A stretch of DNA of 64,000 bases from Mastigamoeba balamuthi (lineage: Eukaryota > Evosea > Mastigamoebida > Mastigamoebidae): contig CACRSC010000054.1 in NCBI GenBank assembly GCA_902651635.1, positions 440,055-504,054 on the forward strand. Reading direction: 5' to 3'. Both the position numbers and the translations under genes were made by a program. Numbering within the stretch: the stretch's first letter is position 1; every line of letters starts with the position of its first letter. Positions 46,301 through 58,800 of the stretch are shown here, in pieces. Below the pieces are notes generated by a model that was given only the letters and a program-made list of their open reading frames with translations, had not been told where the DNA came from and ran no database searches.

Positions 46301-48385
46301 GTCGGTCAAGGGCGTCAAGGTGCACGGCCCCGCGTCGTCGCTGACGGTGACGGTCAGCGTCTGGCTGAGCAAGTACGACCGCACGTTCGACGCGCAGGTG
46401 CTCTACAGCCGCGGCAGCCCCGTCTACCGCCAGACGGTGATGGTCAACGGGCGCAGCTTCGGCCACGAGAGCCGCGACCCGTGCTACTTCAACACGTTCA
46501 ACGACGCGTACCTCAAGATGTTCCAGCACTTTGCCAACCACGTGCCGACGCCGGGCCAGGGGCACTTCTGCATGACCTACTCGCGCGGCCACGAGCTGCT
46601 GGCGGCGGCCATCGAGAAGGCCTCGGACGAGCGCGACTTTGTGGCGCTGCACAAGCACCCGCTGCACCCGCAGGGCGTCGAGCCCTACCAGGAGGAGCCG
46701 CTGCGCTCGCCGCCGCTCGAGGAGTTCAACTTCGCGGTGGCCTCGCACGGCGGGCTGTTCACGACGGGCCCGCGGCTGTACAAGCCGACGCTCTACGAGG
46801 GCAACGAGTGGAAGGTCTACAACCTGATGAAGGAGCACGAGCCGCAGCTGCGCGGCTTCCTGCCCGAGGTCTACGACCAGGTCATCGTCAACGACGTGCT
46901 CTACCTCGTCATGAAGAACCTCGTACACGGCTACAGCAAGCCGCGCGTGCTCAACGTCAAGATCGGCGAGCCCGGCGACTTCCACAAGATGTGCTACATG
47001 CCGTTTGGCGTGCGCATCGCGGGCTACACGGGCGACGCGGGCATCAAGCGCGCCGTCTCGCAGTCGTGGAACGACATGGTGGGCTACTTCAAGGACTACA
47101 TCAAGGACCGCGAGATCAACACGTCGCGCTACGAGGAGATACCGCACTGGCTCAAGGCCCTCCGCGAGCTGCTCGTCGCCGTCGAGCGCCAGAAGACGTT
47201 CCGCTTCCGCGCGGCCTCGCTGCTCTTTGTCTACGACAGCGTCGACGACGCGCCGCAGAGGCCCACGGTGCACCTCATCGACATGACCCGCACCGTCGTC
47301 AACCCGCCGCCGGGCAGGGTCGACCACCTGCTCTGCTTCGGCATCAAGAACCTCTGCCGCATCCTCGAGGAGACGCACCAGAAGTTTGTCACGCGCCACG
47401 CGGTCTTCCTCTGCAGGCACGGCTACAGGCAGGACTACGGCGACCTCAGCTGGGTCTCCAACTCCAAGTACCCGCACGACCCCCCGCTGTCCCAGGAGGG
47501 CCTCCGCCAGGCCCGCGACCTCGCCAGGCGCCTCAAGTACGAGAACATCGACGCCATCGTCACCAGCCCCTTCCAGCGGGCCGTCCAGACCGCCAAGGTG
47601 CGCTGCGGCCATGACAACGCCCCCGGGGTGGAATTCCGTTGATTTCCGTCGAGTTTCCGCTGCTTTATTTTGCTGCGCATCTCTCTTACAGCATTTGCCT
47701 CGGGCTGCTTCTATTGGCAAGCAACCCGGGCACCATTGTAGACGTCTGTGTGTGTGATGTTGTCTTTGCCATTCACTTCCCCCGGCACTAGTACATTCCA
47801 TTTCATTTTCGTACTACCACCACCTCTACTCGTATCGAGAGCGAACGCGCATCACTGACACGCCTTGGCCAACGCAAACAGGCGATTGCGGAGGAGCTGA
47901 ACATCAAGTTTGTCGTGGAGCCGGCGCTGGCCGAGTTCATGAGCATCTCGAACCGCAAGACGATCCCGGACCTCGACCCCAGCTGGAGAGAAAGCACGCC
48001 GCTGCTCGACCCCACGTACAAGCAGGTGGAGCCGCGCCTGATGCTCGAGAGCTGGGACACGATGTGCGCGCGCGCGCACGAGGCGCTGGCGAAGCTCTCG
48101 CAGCAGTACAGGAGGATCGCCGTGGTGTCGCACAGGTCGACGTTCCAGGCGCTGCTGTCGGTGATCCTGGGCGACAAGTTCAAGAAGCAGCTGCAGTTCG
48201 CGTCGATCACGTCGCTGCTGCCGTCGGAGAACGACGTCGGGTGGAAGATCGACAGGCTCAACTCGTACTCGCACCTGACGCGGGTCATGCAGAGCCCCGA
48301 GCACAACCCCAACTACAAGACCGCCGTGTACAAGGACATGATCGTCGGCGCAGACGGCAAGATCCTCCCATCGGGCTTCAACTGA
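43352..48385 (+). CDS. Four-domain fusion: two Gfo/Idh/MocA oxidoreductases, inositol polyphosphate kinase, histidine phosphatase
   Basis: Exons 43352-43918, 45183-47597 and 47882-48385 give 1161 residues in frame. Residues 1-50: Gln/Pro-rich tail. About 50-390: first Gfo/Idh/MocA module (VVGATDIGRRAVHLL, GWVRRFD), with CVAP where the family has EKP. About 398-700: second module with a good nucleotide motif (QIGNGRFGSHIQ, 399-410) and CEKP at 471-474. In both, the usual catalytic His near the HxxD site is absent (ADFDTLAWL, ADDFDTAASL). About 720-920: inositol polyphosphate kinase fold, P776-RVL-N780-V-K782-I-G784, with Asn for the usual Asp of PxxxDxKxG; SLLFVYD; metal-site Asp889 (HLIDM). 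About 928-1161: RHG histidine phosphatase with R934-H935-G936, SPFQRAVQTA and His1078. The phosphatase looks intact. Likely role: inositol-phosphate or phosphoprotein phosphatase with inositol-sensing modules (inference). Confidence 0.85.
43685..44004 (+). repeat. 320-bp copy left of the gap
   Basis: Identical by eye to 44810-45129; spans the end of exon 1 and the start of intron 1 of the fusion gene. Confidence 0.95.
44005..44809. other. Assembly gap, 805 N
   Basis: A run of undetermined bases placed between two identical 320-bp sequences. The gene reads correctly if the copies are overlaid, so the gap is probably false. Confidence 0.97.
44810..45129 (+). repeat. 320-bp copy right of the gap
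   Basis: Second copy; continues directly into the rest of intron 1 and exon 2. Confidence 0.95.
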
Positions 48386-48601
48386 CCCCGTGCCTGTCTC
48401 AAACCGCTCCTTCTGCCGCGGGCTGCGGGCTCCTTCCTTTGCCAATAACAATAGCAGTGTTCTGATGTCGGGACTGTGCCACCCCCCGCGGATTGAAGCC
48501 TCGGGCACCAATACAGAGAGATTCAGTCCACAACGAGCGCATGATACTGTCGGTGGTTGTGTCCTGAGAAACAAATTACAAAAGGCTTCATTGTTTGGTT
48601 T
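48386..48601. other. Short convergent spacer
   Basis: 216 bp between the 3' ends of the fusion gene and the Cache-domain cyclase gene. Confidence 0.6.
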
Positions 48602-50982
48602 CTAGACGCCGCCACTCAGGTCCAGTACAAATTGAGGCATGTGTCCAGTCGTAGTAGTCTTCTGAGGTGCTGAGTGCATCTGGTCAAGTACAAGCTGTGA
48701 GAAGGACGTGCTGCTGTCCCTTGCGCTTGTCAGGGCAGAAAGATACGAAGCCCCCAGGCGGTCTCCCGGACACAGCAGTGCGTACTGCTCCAGAGAATCG
48801 ACCGCTGATGGGAGGTCTCCGGATGCTAGAGCGTCCATCGCCTTGTCAAACAGGCTGGTCGTGTGCAGATCCTGCGCAGTTGCCAGAGCTGTAGTGCTCA
48901 GGACTTCGTACACATCCTGCAGCTCCTCGAACCCCTTGATCATGCACGACGCCACGTGACGCGTGACGACACGCTCCGCCACCGCCTCGCGGGTCTTGGA
49001 GCACGCGAGGATGCGAGTGCCGAGCGCCTTGTTCAGCGGTTCGAGGCGTGCTGCGAGGTTGACAGGCGACCCCAGCACCGTGTAGTTGAAGTGGGACGAC
49101 GACCCGCTGTTCCCCGCCAGGACCTGCCCCGTGGCGATGCCAATGCGGCAGTTGAGCTGCGGGAGCCCGTTTCTGCTCCACGAGTCGCGGGCCACGCCGA
49201 GCCGCGCCCTGATGGCCAGCGCCGCTGTGCAGCAGTTGAACTCGGTGTCGTGCTCGTCGCCGGGGTGGCCCCAGAACGCCATGACGCAGTCCCCGATCAT
49301 CTTGTCCACCAGCCCCTTGTTCTGGTCGATGCACTCGGTGCAGATGTCCATGAACTCGGTGAACACCCGCAGCAGCACCTCGGGACCCGTGGAGGCGGTG
49401 AGGGGAGTGAAGTTCTCGATGTCGCAGAACATGATGGAGCACTTGTGCCTCGAGACGTGCAGCTGCGCTATCTCCCCGTTCTTCAGAAGCAACTTCAAGA
49501 CTTGCAGTGGAACGTACTGTAATAACCAGAGACACTATCGGTCAGACAAACGCTATCGAGCATGCAGGTCCGTACCTTGTGGAAGCTGTTGATGAGGATG
49601 CTCATCCTCTGCATGCTGTTGTCGATCGAGTCGATCTCGCTGAGGTTGGCAACTTTGCTGATGCTATCCAAGTACCTGGCACTCTCGAGACGACTGATCC
49701 GGTCCATCTGCCTCACGATTACTCGCAGCGGGCGCGAGATGAGCACAGAGAACATCGTCGACAGCAGCACGGAGACCACAGCCAGCACAGCGGCGATGAT
49801 TGTCGTGATGAGTGTGCTCCTCTGGATGTCGGCAAAGTACGCGCGGACCTCCACCGCAACGATCACCCCGATCGTGGGGAACCCCAGCCCGGGGCGCACG
49901 TCGACGCTCTCGGTGTATAGGTAGTAGTCCTTCGACGCCACAGAGGCCTTGCGAAACTGCCCGTCGTGCATCCTGCGTGTCGCGGACCCCACGCCCCGCG
50001 TGAGCCTATCCTCGCTGAGTTCGATCGGCATCCTAAGCGTCTCGCCGTCGGACCCCGTGCGGCCGATCAGAGCCGAGGTGGACGACGCGATGATGCTCCT
50101 ATCAGCGTCGAGGCTGACGAGCCACACGTGGGTCTCGCCGAGCCGGTGGGTCTGTAGGTACGAACTGATCTCTTTAAGGCCCATCAACACGACGGCTGCC
50201 CCGCAGTAATTCTCCGCAGTGCTGGCAGAGCCCAGCTTGGTCCACGTGCGTGACACGGCAGTGCACAAATAGCCCTCTGGCACCGCGAGGTACACATCGC
50301 CCCACCGGTGCTCGCCTGTCGGGTGCTCAGCCGCCGTCTGATAGTACGGTCGTTTGCGGGTGTCGAAGGTCGATGAGTTCTGGCCCGTCGTGCCCATGAC
50401 CTGCCACTGGCCCGTCGCGTTGGGCAGCGCATAGAACGAGATGAAGATGCCATCCCAGAAGCCCTGTCGCTGGAAATAGACCACAGGGTCCGAACGAGCG
50501 TACGAAGGCCACGGCCCTGCCCCATACACTCCCGCGTGGTTCCCCCATCTGTCTCCGGCTGCCACGTACCATCCGGGGTTGTCGAGGCCCACGTCCAGCA
50601 ACTCCTGCCACAGATTGACCACGCCCCCGGACGAGTCGCACGTCGTCGGGTCTCTTGCTGCTGAGTTTGCAACAGTGTCCGCAGTGTTCTCGGCCACCGA
50701 CAGCATGGCACTCAACGCGGCCACAGAGGAGTTGGAGACCGACTTGAGCAGGGTCTCTGCAGCACCGGAGGTCGAGCGCACTGCAGCAGAATACCAGATG
50801 CCGATTTGGGGGGCGGCTGTGAGCACCACGCACCCTGCCACGAGCCCCACTATGGCTGTCCGGACTGACACGCTGCACCTGCCCCGCCCAAACCGCACTT
50901 TCGCTTGCGGGCCGTCCTTGCACAGGCTGGATTGTGAGCGAGCCAACGACTCGATCGCTAGACCCGGGGGCTTGATGCTCAT
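48602..50982 (-). CDS. Cache-domain receptor class III nucleotidyl cyclase
   Basis: Two exons, 50982-49576 and 49516-48602, 773 residues. One N-terminal helix (AIVGLVAGCVVLTAAPQIGI) leads into a large outside domain with Cache-like features (TRKRPYYQTAAEHP, WGDVYLAVPEG). A second helix follows (STLITTIIAAVLAVVSVLLS), then a HAMP-like linker (RPLRVIVRQMDRISRL) and a class III cyclase domain. Catalytic residues are in place: IMFCDIENFT and KMIGDCVMAFWG (both metal Asp), LGSPVNLAARLE (Asn and Arg). The Lys of DKMIGD favours ATP, although the partner position reads FNYTVLG with Asn instead of Asp. As an extracellular-ligand-gated homodimer it would make cAMP in response to a small molecule; the ligand is unknown. 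The intron is 59 bp. Confidence 0.9.
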
Positions 50983-51618
50983 TCGCCTTGTAGAGACTAA
51001 CCTCTACTATAGACGCACTGTAAGTCGCAAAAGGGACGATAGGAAAATGCGAAACGAAATTGGAAATTGTAGCGGATCCAAACCAAACTGGGTTAACCAC
51101 ATTGGCTTTGATTTCGCCCAGCTATTTCCTCTGATAACAGAAGAAATTGCTGGAGGGTACCTCAAATTGAAGTGTGTGTCATGCGATCTCAGCCTCTCCA
51201 GGATCTCACGTTGACTCCGCAAGTTCATGTGGCCAGCGGAGTACAGTGAGTGAGGTAAAGACCTTCACCATTCCGGTCGAACCGATGGAATTCCTCGGTG
51301 ACACTGAAATGGTCGATCTATTTTGGGAATACCACGCTCGGCCTTCGAGCCGTGGCAGCATCGACTTGTGTTACATCGTATATTCGATGTGAAGAGATGA
51401 CCCGTGTGACAGAATACGGAGCCATTTCTTGCTGATAGGATTAACGTGGTGCGATTGGATGTGGAATGGTATATTCACAGCAGCCGGGTTTGGGGGGACT
51501 TCACCCTACGTGAGCTTACAGTACAAACATGTTGTTTTGAGAGGTTTGCTACACAAATGCAATGTGTGTTCCAGAAAGAAGCCTTGTATTTGCTTTTGCA
51601 CACAGCAGCCTGCTCTCA
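50983..51618. other. Intergenic, 636 bp
   Basis: 5' flank of the Cache cyclase and 3' flank of the CH-ankyrin gene. No gene seen. Confidence 0.5.
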
Positions 51619-54600
51619 TTACTTTTTGTGGCTCTTGGAGTAGTCCTCGGGCTTGGGTGGCGACAGTGGCGTGTTGACCATCGTCGCCGAGGGCTTGGAC
51701 GCCTTCATCTTGGGCACGGGAACACCCATCTTCTTCGCCAGCATCGCCGCGATGTCCTCGTGCCCAAAGTGGCTCGCGAGGTCCAGTGGCGTGCGGCCCT
51801 TGCTGTTCTTGATCGTCATGCTCGCCCCGCGGTCCGCCAGCGCACGGGCTGCGTCGATCTTGTTCCAGTAGACGGCCAGGTGCAGTGCCGTCTGGCCGTT
51901 CTCGTTGAGCGCGCTCATGTCGGCTTTCTTTGCCAGCAGTGCGTCGAGGACGTTGGGCACGAACGTCTTGCTGAGCACAAAGAGGTGGATGGGCGCGTAG
52001 CCCTTGCAGTCCTTGTTTATTGCATTGACATCCGCGCCTGCGCTCGAGTGGTTAAAAAGACGCAGACGAGCTGCTGCAACACTCAATTGCCGCAACAGAA
52101 GAAGAGAGTAACCCAAAACAAATTGTAAGTAAACACAAAAGCAAAACTGTAAACAAGGCAATAAGCATGAGACCAACAGCCACAAAAGGTGGGCACAACC
52201 AGGGCACGGCTCCCACACACCGGACCGGGGGACGGGGAAGCTCCGGTCGCTTTCGCACCTGCGTTGACGAGCAGCACGGCCATCTCGTGGAACTCGTTGT
52301 ACATGGCGATGTGCAGCGGGCGCCACGAGTCCTTGGCGCCGAGGTTGACGTCGGCGCCCTTGGACAGCAGGAACTCGACGACCTCCCTGTGGTTGGCCGC
52401 GGCCGCGTGGTAGAGCGGCGTCGTGCCCTGCTTGCTCTGCATGTTGACGCGGCACTTGAAGCTCACCAGCAGCCTCGCCACGTCCGCGTGGCCCCTGCTC
52501 GCGGCCGCGTGCAGCGGCGTCCAGAGCTCGGCGTTCTGCAGGTCGACAGAGGCGCCCGTCTTGCAGAGGAACGTCACCGTGTCGTCGTTGCCGTTGTACG
52601 CGGCTGCGTAGAGCGCCGACCACCCGTCGCTGCGCTTGGCGTTGATGTCGGCGCCGCTCCGCGCGAGCACCTCGAGCACGTTCCCGTGGTCGCTGCTCGC
52701 GGCCAGGATGAGCGGCGTCTCGTCCTTGCTGTTCTTTGCGTTGACATCGCCGCCGAGCTGTTCGCATTTGTGACGTCAACGATGAGTTTCAGTTTCAGTT
52801 TCAGTTTCAGTTTGGAGTCCGCGCGTGCCTCGATGAGCTGCTTCAGGGGCCCCGCGGCGCCGCACATCGTCGCCATGTGCAGCGGCGTGTTGCCCGCCTT
52901 GTTGGCGTGGCGCAGCGTCGCCCTGTCGGCGAGGATCTTGATGCAGCGCTGGTCGCCCTTCTCCGAGGCAAAGTGCAGCGGCAGGTTCCCGTCCTTGTTC
53001 TCCGCGTTCTTCGACGCACTGCCCGCGCGCGCTCATCAGCACGGGCCACGCACGCGGGGAGGGGACGGGGGCGATCGGGTACCCGCGGGCGACGAGGGCC
53101 TCGCAGAGCCTGGCGTTGCCCTCCAGGGCTGCGAGGTGCAGCGGGGTGTTGCCGTCGGCGTTGGCGGCGTTGACGTTGGCGCCCTTCTCCATCAGCTTGA
53201 GCGCCACGGCGTCGCTGCCCTCCTCCACCGCCAGGTGCAGAGGCGTGTTCCCCGCCTTGTTCACCGCGTTGACATCCGCCTTGCTGCAGCGCGTCCGCAT
53301 GCGTTGAGACAGAAGCCCCGCAGAGGGCAGTGTAATGAACCGTGAGAGGCGAGCGGTGGAGTCGTGATGAGAGAGCAGCACCGGGGAGGGCCCCCCAGTG
53401 ATGCCGGAGAAGCAGGGACGAAGCAAGGGCACCAAGTGCGCGAGCACTGAGAGCCCAGACCGACGAGAGGGAAGTAGTGCAGAGCAGAGAACTGAAGACA
53501 GAGGAGAGCAGTGGAGAGCAGAGGAAAGACAGAGAGCAGAGAGGGGACTGCGCACGCAGAGAGGAGCTTCTCGACGATGGAGACGTTGTCGCGGCGGGCC
53601 GCGAGGTGCAGGGCCGTGTCGCCGTCGGCGTTGGCCGCGCTGACCGAGGCCCCCGCGGCCAGCAGCGCCTGCATGGCGCCCTCGTTCTCGTGCGCGACGG
53701 CCACGTGCAGCGGCGTCTCCTTCTTGCTGCGCGTCCTCGCCTCCCTGTCGACCCCCTTCGACGCCAGCAGCGCGTTGACCACGTCAAGCAGCTCCGCGTC
53801 GCAGACGGCCACGTGCAGCGGCGTCAGGCCGTCGCCTGCCGCGTTGGCCGCCGCCTCGACCTCGCGCTGCTTGATCTGCGTGACGCTCAGCTTCTCGTCC
53901 TTGGGCGGCTCGGGCGACGCGTGCTTGGCCGACGCCCGCGCGGCCTGCAGGTCCGCCGACGCGATCTCGTCGACGGGGCGCTGCCACCGCACGGGGAAGT
54001 TCTTTTGCTGGCGGCGGCGTTGGGCGGGCGGGCAGTCAGCGCTCCCAATTCGACCCCAAATTCAGAAATGAATATCAATTGTGAATTTCCAATTCATCGC
54101 GCATTCCAGTCGACCAGGAAAAAAACCACCGCAACGCTCTCTCTCCCTCGCGCGCGCGACGGGGGGGAAGGGGGTGTGGGAGTCACGAGGCTGCGGGTGA
54201 GGGAGGGGGGCATGCGGGGGCGCACCTCGGCCATCTCGGCGAGGGACTTGATCGTGACGTAGACGAGGCGCATGTTCTTGGCCTCGAAGAGGTCGTCCAC
54301 CTGGAACCGCGCGGCCTCGGGCACGCCGACGCGCTCGACCACCTGCAGGAACCTGCGCGAGGCACCGGCCACAGGGGGTGAGACAGGGCTGGGCCAACGC
54401 CACGAGGGGAGGATCCCTCTCGACTGCGACTGCGGGGGTCGGGGAGCAGCAGAGCGCACTTGGAGATGTTCTCGCGCAGCTTGAAGGCGAGGCTGGCGGG
54501 AGGGTTGTACTTGGTGATGACCCCCGGGAACATCTGCGCGGGGGAGAGCGCCGCTCTGTTAGGCTGCCCTGTCCCAGCCCCCTAGCCCCGTGCTCTCTTC

Positions 54601-55117
54601 TTCTCACGGCGCTGGCGACAGAGGACGAAATAAAGAGGCCCCTCTTGGGCGGGAGCGAAAAACGCTCCCAGCAGACCCGCAAGCCTCGCTGGACAGCCCC
54701 CCCTCCCCCGAGACCACCACACAAAGACCACCGCCGAGACCCACAGAGCCGGAAGGCCGAGGCGGGGGGAGGCAGGGCCGCGTGCCTTCTGGATGAGCTT
54801 GCAGAGCAGCGTGCCGTCGCCCAGCGCCACGTGCATGTCGGTGCCCTCGATCTTCTCCTCCAGGACGCGCTCCAGCCAGTCGCGCACCTCCTCCTGCGCA
54901 CGACGCCCCGCGCGGGGCGAGGGGAATAGGTGGGGCGGAGGGTCAGGCGCAGGCCAACTAGAGCCCCTCGGGGGGGGCCGGAGAGAGCAGCTGCTGGGAG
55001 GGGGTGAAGCTTGAGGAGGGGCTGGCGGACCTCCTTCTGCTGGAGGTCGAGCATGGCGACCTGCTTGCGCGTCAGAGTGGGCGCGTTCACCTTCCTGCCG
55101 AAGCGGGGCTCCGCCAT
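51619..55117 (-). CDS. Calponin-homology domain plus ankyrin-repeat protein
   Basis: Nine exons: 55117-55031, 54893-54786, 54533-54460, 54352-54226, 54001-53556, 53283-53083, 53018-52829, 52757-52259 and 52037-51619. They give 716 residues in frame. Residues 30-140 form a single CH domain (VRDWLERVLEEKI, DGTLLCKLIQKMFPGVI, NISKFLQVVERVGVPEAARF, DLFEAKNMRLVYVTI). A charged linker follows, then about 13 ankyrin repeats (GNTPLHLAVEEGSDAVALKL, GADVNA, GQTALHLAVYWNK) to a proline/lysine tail. Single CH domains bind actin or signalling proteins; ankyrins bind proteins, so a cytoskeletal adaptor is likely. Two introns start with GC (54785, GCACGC; 52828, GCACGC); both are forced by the reading frame and domain continuity. 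The second of these holds a short TTTCAG hexamer repeat (52781-52812). Confidence 0.9.
52781..52812. repeat. Hexamer repeat in an intron
   Basis: About five copies of AGTTTC in the 71-bp GC-AG intron 52758-52828 of the CH-ankyrin gene. Confidence 0.85.
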
Positions 55118-55854
55118 TATCGCCGAGAGAGAGGGGCTCGCACAGCCAACAACGACTCTGAGGGGGGCGTTTTGAGAATGGAGGCCCCGATTCCCCGCCG
55201 CCACGCTGAATATCTCTCGCGGCCGCAGATATTCGACCCCTGGATTCGTGCGAGTCGGTTGGCGGCAGTTAGCTGAACTGAAACCTGCCGTTATTGGTGG
55301 CCGGTGTCCTGCAATGAAGTCCGTCGCACGGGTCCCCTCCGTGTGCCCGCATTGTATCTGGTGTTGGGATTCGCATTTGGGTGTAAGAGGGGCATGCAGA
55401 CGATCCGCAGTTGTGCATTCCGAATCCGCTTGGCAGTTATCTCTGAGGATCCAGACGAGGATCCTCGCGACAGAGCCCAACGGAGCAGCAGCACGGTGGA
55501 CTGGGTCGTGGGTACCCGGTCAGCATACCATCTCGTACCTTTGAGTCTACCAGACACATTTTCCACTTTTCATCCCTCCGCCCCATCCATTCCACCCGTT
55601 GCCGGTCGTGTCGACACAGGTGAGTCAGACAGAGGACGATGCCACGATCCGTGCCATACATCTATCTGCGAGAATAGATGAAAAAGCTCGTACCCGAAAT
55701 GGATATGAGTTGAAGTTCTCTTCCTCATCACCCCGGATTGGGGTGACCCTCTCGGCCACTCTGATCGAAGAAGAACTCGCTCTCGCCTTGAATCAGATCG
55801 TCCCTATGATGCGTACCCTGACAGTCGAAGTCAGCGCCGAGCACAGGTCACACA
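55118..55854. promoter_or_regulatory. Divergent intergenic region CH-ankyrin / TmcB-cyclase
   Basis: 737 bp between two divergent starts, marking the change from GC-rich to AT-rich coding DNA. Nothing specific recognised. Confidence 0.4.
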
Positions 55855-58800
55855 ATGGCAGATACAATGTCCCGCCGAAGACGTCAAGAATGCCCTGCCA
55901 TAAATAAAACAGAAAGCTCTCGGATGGAGAACGAGCACGACCACACCGACGGCCTCTCGGAGGCCAGCAGCAACAGCGGAGAGATCACGGCCTCGTCGAG
56001 CTCGCGGTCCCGCTCTACGATCAGCACCGCGTCCTCCGTCGCCAGCACGGGGGGAATCAGGGCAGCGGGGGCAGCGCTCTACCAGACCTCCCTCGTCGTC
56101 TTCTCGTCCTTGCACGGAGTGCCCCGCAAGTCCAGAGCCCTGCCTCTCGTCGTCGCGGTCATCGAGGTTGTCCAGCTGCTGCTGTTCGTCTTCGACGCAC
56201 CGGGCGGAGACACAGGGAGATCCAGGGTAGTCCGTGCGATCCGCTCTCTGAGCGCCTCGCCCTCGTGGGAATGGCAGATCGTCGTGTTCGCTATGTGTGC
56301 GGCATTCTATGCCGTTCAGGCGGCGCTGGTGGTGGGCATCAGTCTTAGCAGGATCATCCCACCCCCGCGGGCGGTTCGGATGCTCCGCGATCTTCAGGAG
56401 ATCTCGGGAGTGCTCCTTGTGCCGACAGTGCACACCGCACTATCCTTCTGCGCGTGCTCGACCGAGGGAAAATTGTCTTATTTTCACACGAAGCCCTGTT
56501 GGGCTGGATCAGGTATCAAGCCCTCCCGTTCAGCGATGCTCTAACAGTAAACATAGGCTTGGCCCTCAGCATTATTGGGATTCTTACTGCTCTCGTGGCG
56601 ATTGCTGCCTCTTTCTTCAGGGCACTGTGGTTCGGGCTAAAACTGTTGACAATTCCGACATATCTCATACTCTTCAACAGTTCGTACCCGATTGTGCATC
56701 GCTCGGCTCATCTCTATGCACGTCTATTTCCCATAGTAGATGTTATCGTCTTCCTTGCACAAGTTACCCTTGTTGTGGCAACTGATATCACCTTCAATTT
56801 TGCACCATACACCCGGTGCGCCTGGTACTTTAGCATTTCATTCATCTAACCATACCGCGTAGCTCCATGATACTGTCATTACTCGCTTCTTCCTTCGGTG
56901 CATGCATTCTGAATTGCATTTTGATGTGGATGCCGTACTATTCTGCTGTCGGCAACACTGTCAGGGCTGGCCTGGGAGCAGCTCTTCTGAGCACGGGTCT
57001 TGGCAATATCGCAATCACCATATTTAAGGTCAGAGGAAAATACTATACGTGTCTAACGACATCTCAAGGTACTCGGGTGGAAAGGCTATGTCGCACTCTC
57101 TGTTCTGTGTGCTCTGGGCCTCTTTCTGGGAGTGGGTGGGAACCATCTTCGCCACAAGTTGCATTTTGGTCGTCGCGTAGTTGTGCCAAGTAATGATATG
57201 CCCTCATCGGATCGTCCCATCCGTATCCCCTTTCTTGTAGGAGATAATTTTATCGTCACACATCTGACACAATTCTGCTGGTGGCCAAGATTGAAAGACA
57301 GATAAGGTATCTCAGGAACGTGCCAACGTCGGACGACGTGGAATTCGAGGTTCAGAAAGAGAGAGCCGAGCATATCCTTAGTGTGTCACTCCAGAGCAAT
57401 TCACAGTCCTCTATTGCACATCTTGTTCACGCTCTTTTCGTTGTGGAATACAAGGGAGAGATGACTCTGTGGCCCGTTATCACAAAGAGGATCAGGGAGA
57501 CAGACAATAACTTTGTTGCAATGTTCTATCTGATGTGTCTAGATCAGTACAGAAAACACTTACTGGCAGAGAAGGGAAATCACTCCGAGGTAATTGATGC
57601 CTTCCTGTTGCAGGCCTCGAAGTCTCTCGATTCCCTGCGAGATGCGAAATGCGCATTCTGGAAACACCTTCAAGATGCTGCAGTTGTTAGTGATCTGTCT
57701 CCTTTGCTATCGCAAATCACTCATTACAAAAAGAAGACGGTCTCTCTCTTTCATAAAGTTACCTATCTATCTCTGTCCACGTGAACTAAGAATTTTCTCA
57801 GCTGTTGGTGCTTTTCCCTCGGGCGCCACAAGTGCTACGTGCCTATGGACACTATGTTGCTGAAGAGGAGCAAGATTTTCTTACTGCACGAGACTGTCTA
57901 TCGCTAGCAGAGGAGATTGAAGAAGCTCAGTCACGCCGTCGGGTGAAGAAACTCGAGAAGAAAAAACCACAGAGTTCAGAGATGGGGAAAGTTCACCCCA
58001 GAGAGCAGCAAGTCGATTTAGAATTCGGACCCGAACGTGCAGTCAGTTGGAGGGCTTCGATATTGGATAATCTTACTGAGTACAACATTATTCTGATTCT
58101 GACTACTGAAATGTACACAGATCATATGTCGATAAGGCTGCAATGACCAAAGGTAGCCGGGTACCCGGCGAGATCTCCCAGCAACAAGAGAATATCCAGG
58201 TGTCCATGGAGACGGTTTTACGACTTCGTGCCCTCAAGGAACGTGCAATGCAGATGAAATCGCAATCACATCGACTGATGCAAGTATCTGTTGCCCTCTC
58301 TCCGATTGTATTTCTACTCTGTTCTCTGAGTATCTATGTAGCCACGAGAATAGTGGTGTCATATTTCTCTGATGCGATTGCAGTGCTCGATACAATCCAA
58401 GCAACCTCGAGGGATATGCACGCACAACCATTGTATACACGCCTAGTGGCAACTGCTCTTCAAACTGGTGATGTTGGAAGATACGACGTCGCACGCCTTC
58501 ATTTCAGCTCCACACGAGATGGATGGATAACAGTACAAAGCCGACTAAATGACTATATTGATAAAGAGACAGATAGCGAAATTCTGAACCGAGTAAGAAA
58601 TCAATTACTCACATCCATCAGTGATTTCACAGTTTCCACAGTGGGGGAAGATGCTCGAAGTCAAGTATTACGATCCAACATCGCAGTCCTTTTTCAATCA
58701 AGAAATGAGCATGAAGTCGTTCAATGGAAAGTACCTCAGTCATACAGGAGCAATGTCAAAAAGCAACTTCTCTCCAGCCGAATACCAAGCATATGATGGC

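Noticed and set aside
45123-47801. 892-codon open frame on the minus strand
   Set aside because: Mirror of the fusion gene caused by extreme GC3; rich in Arg/Val/Ala with no domain, while the plus strand has clear enzyme motifs.
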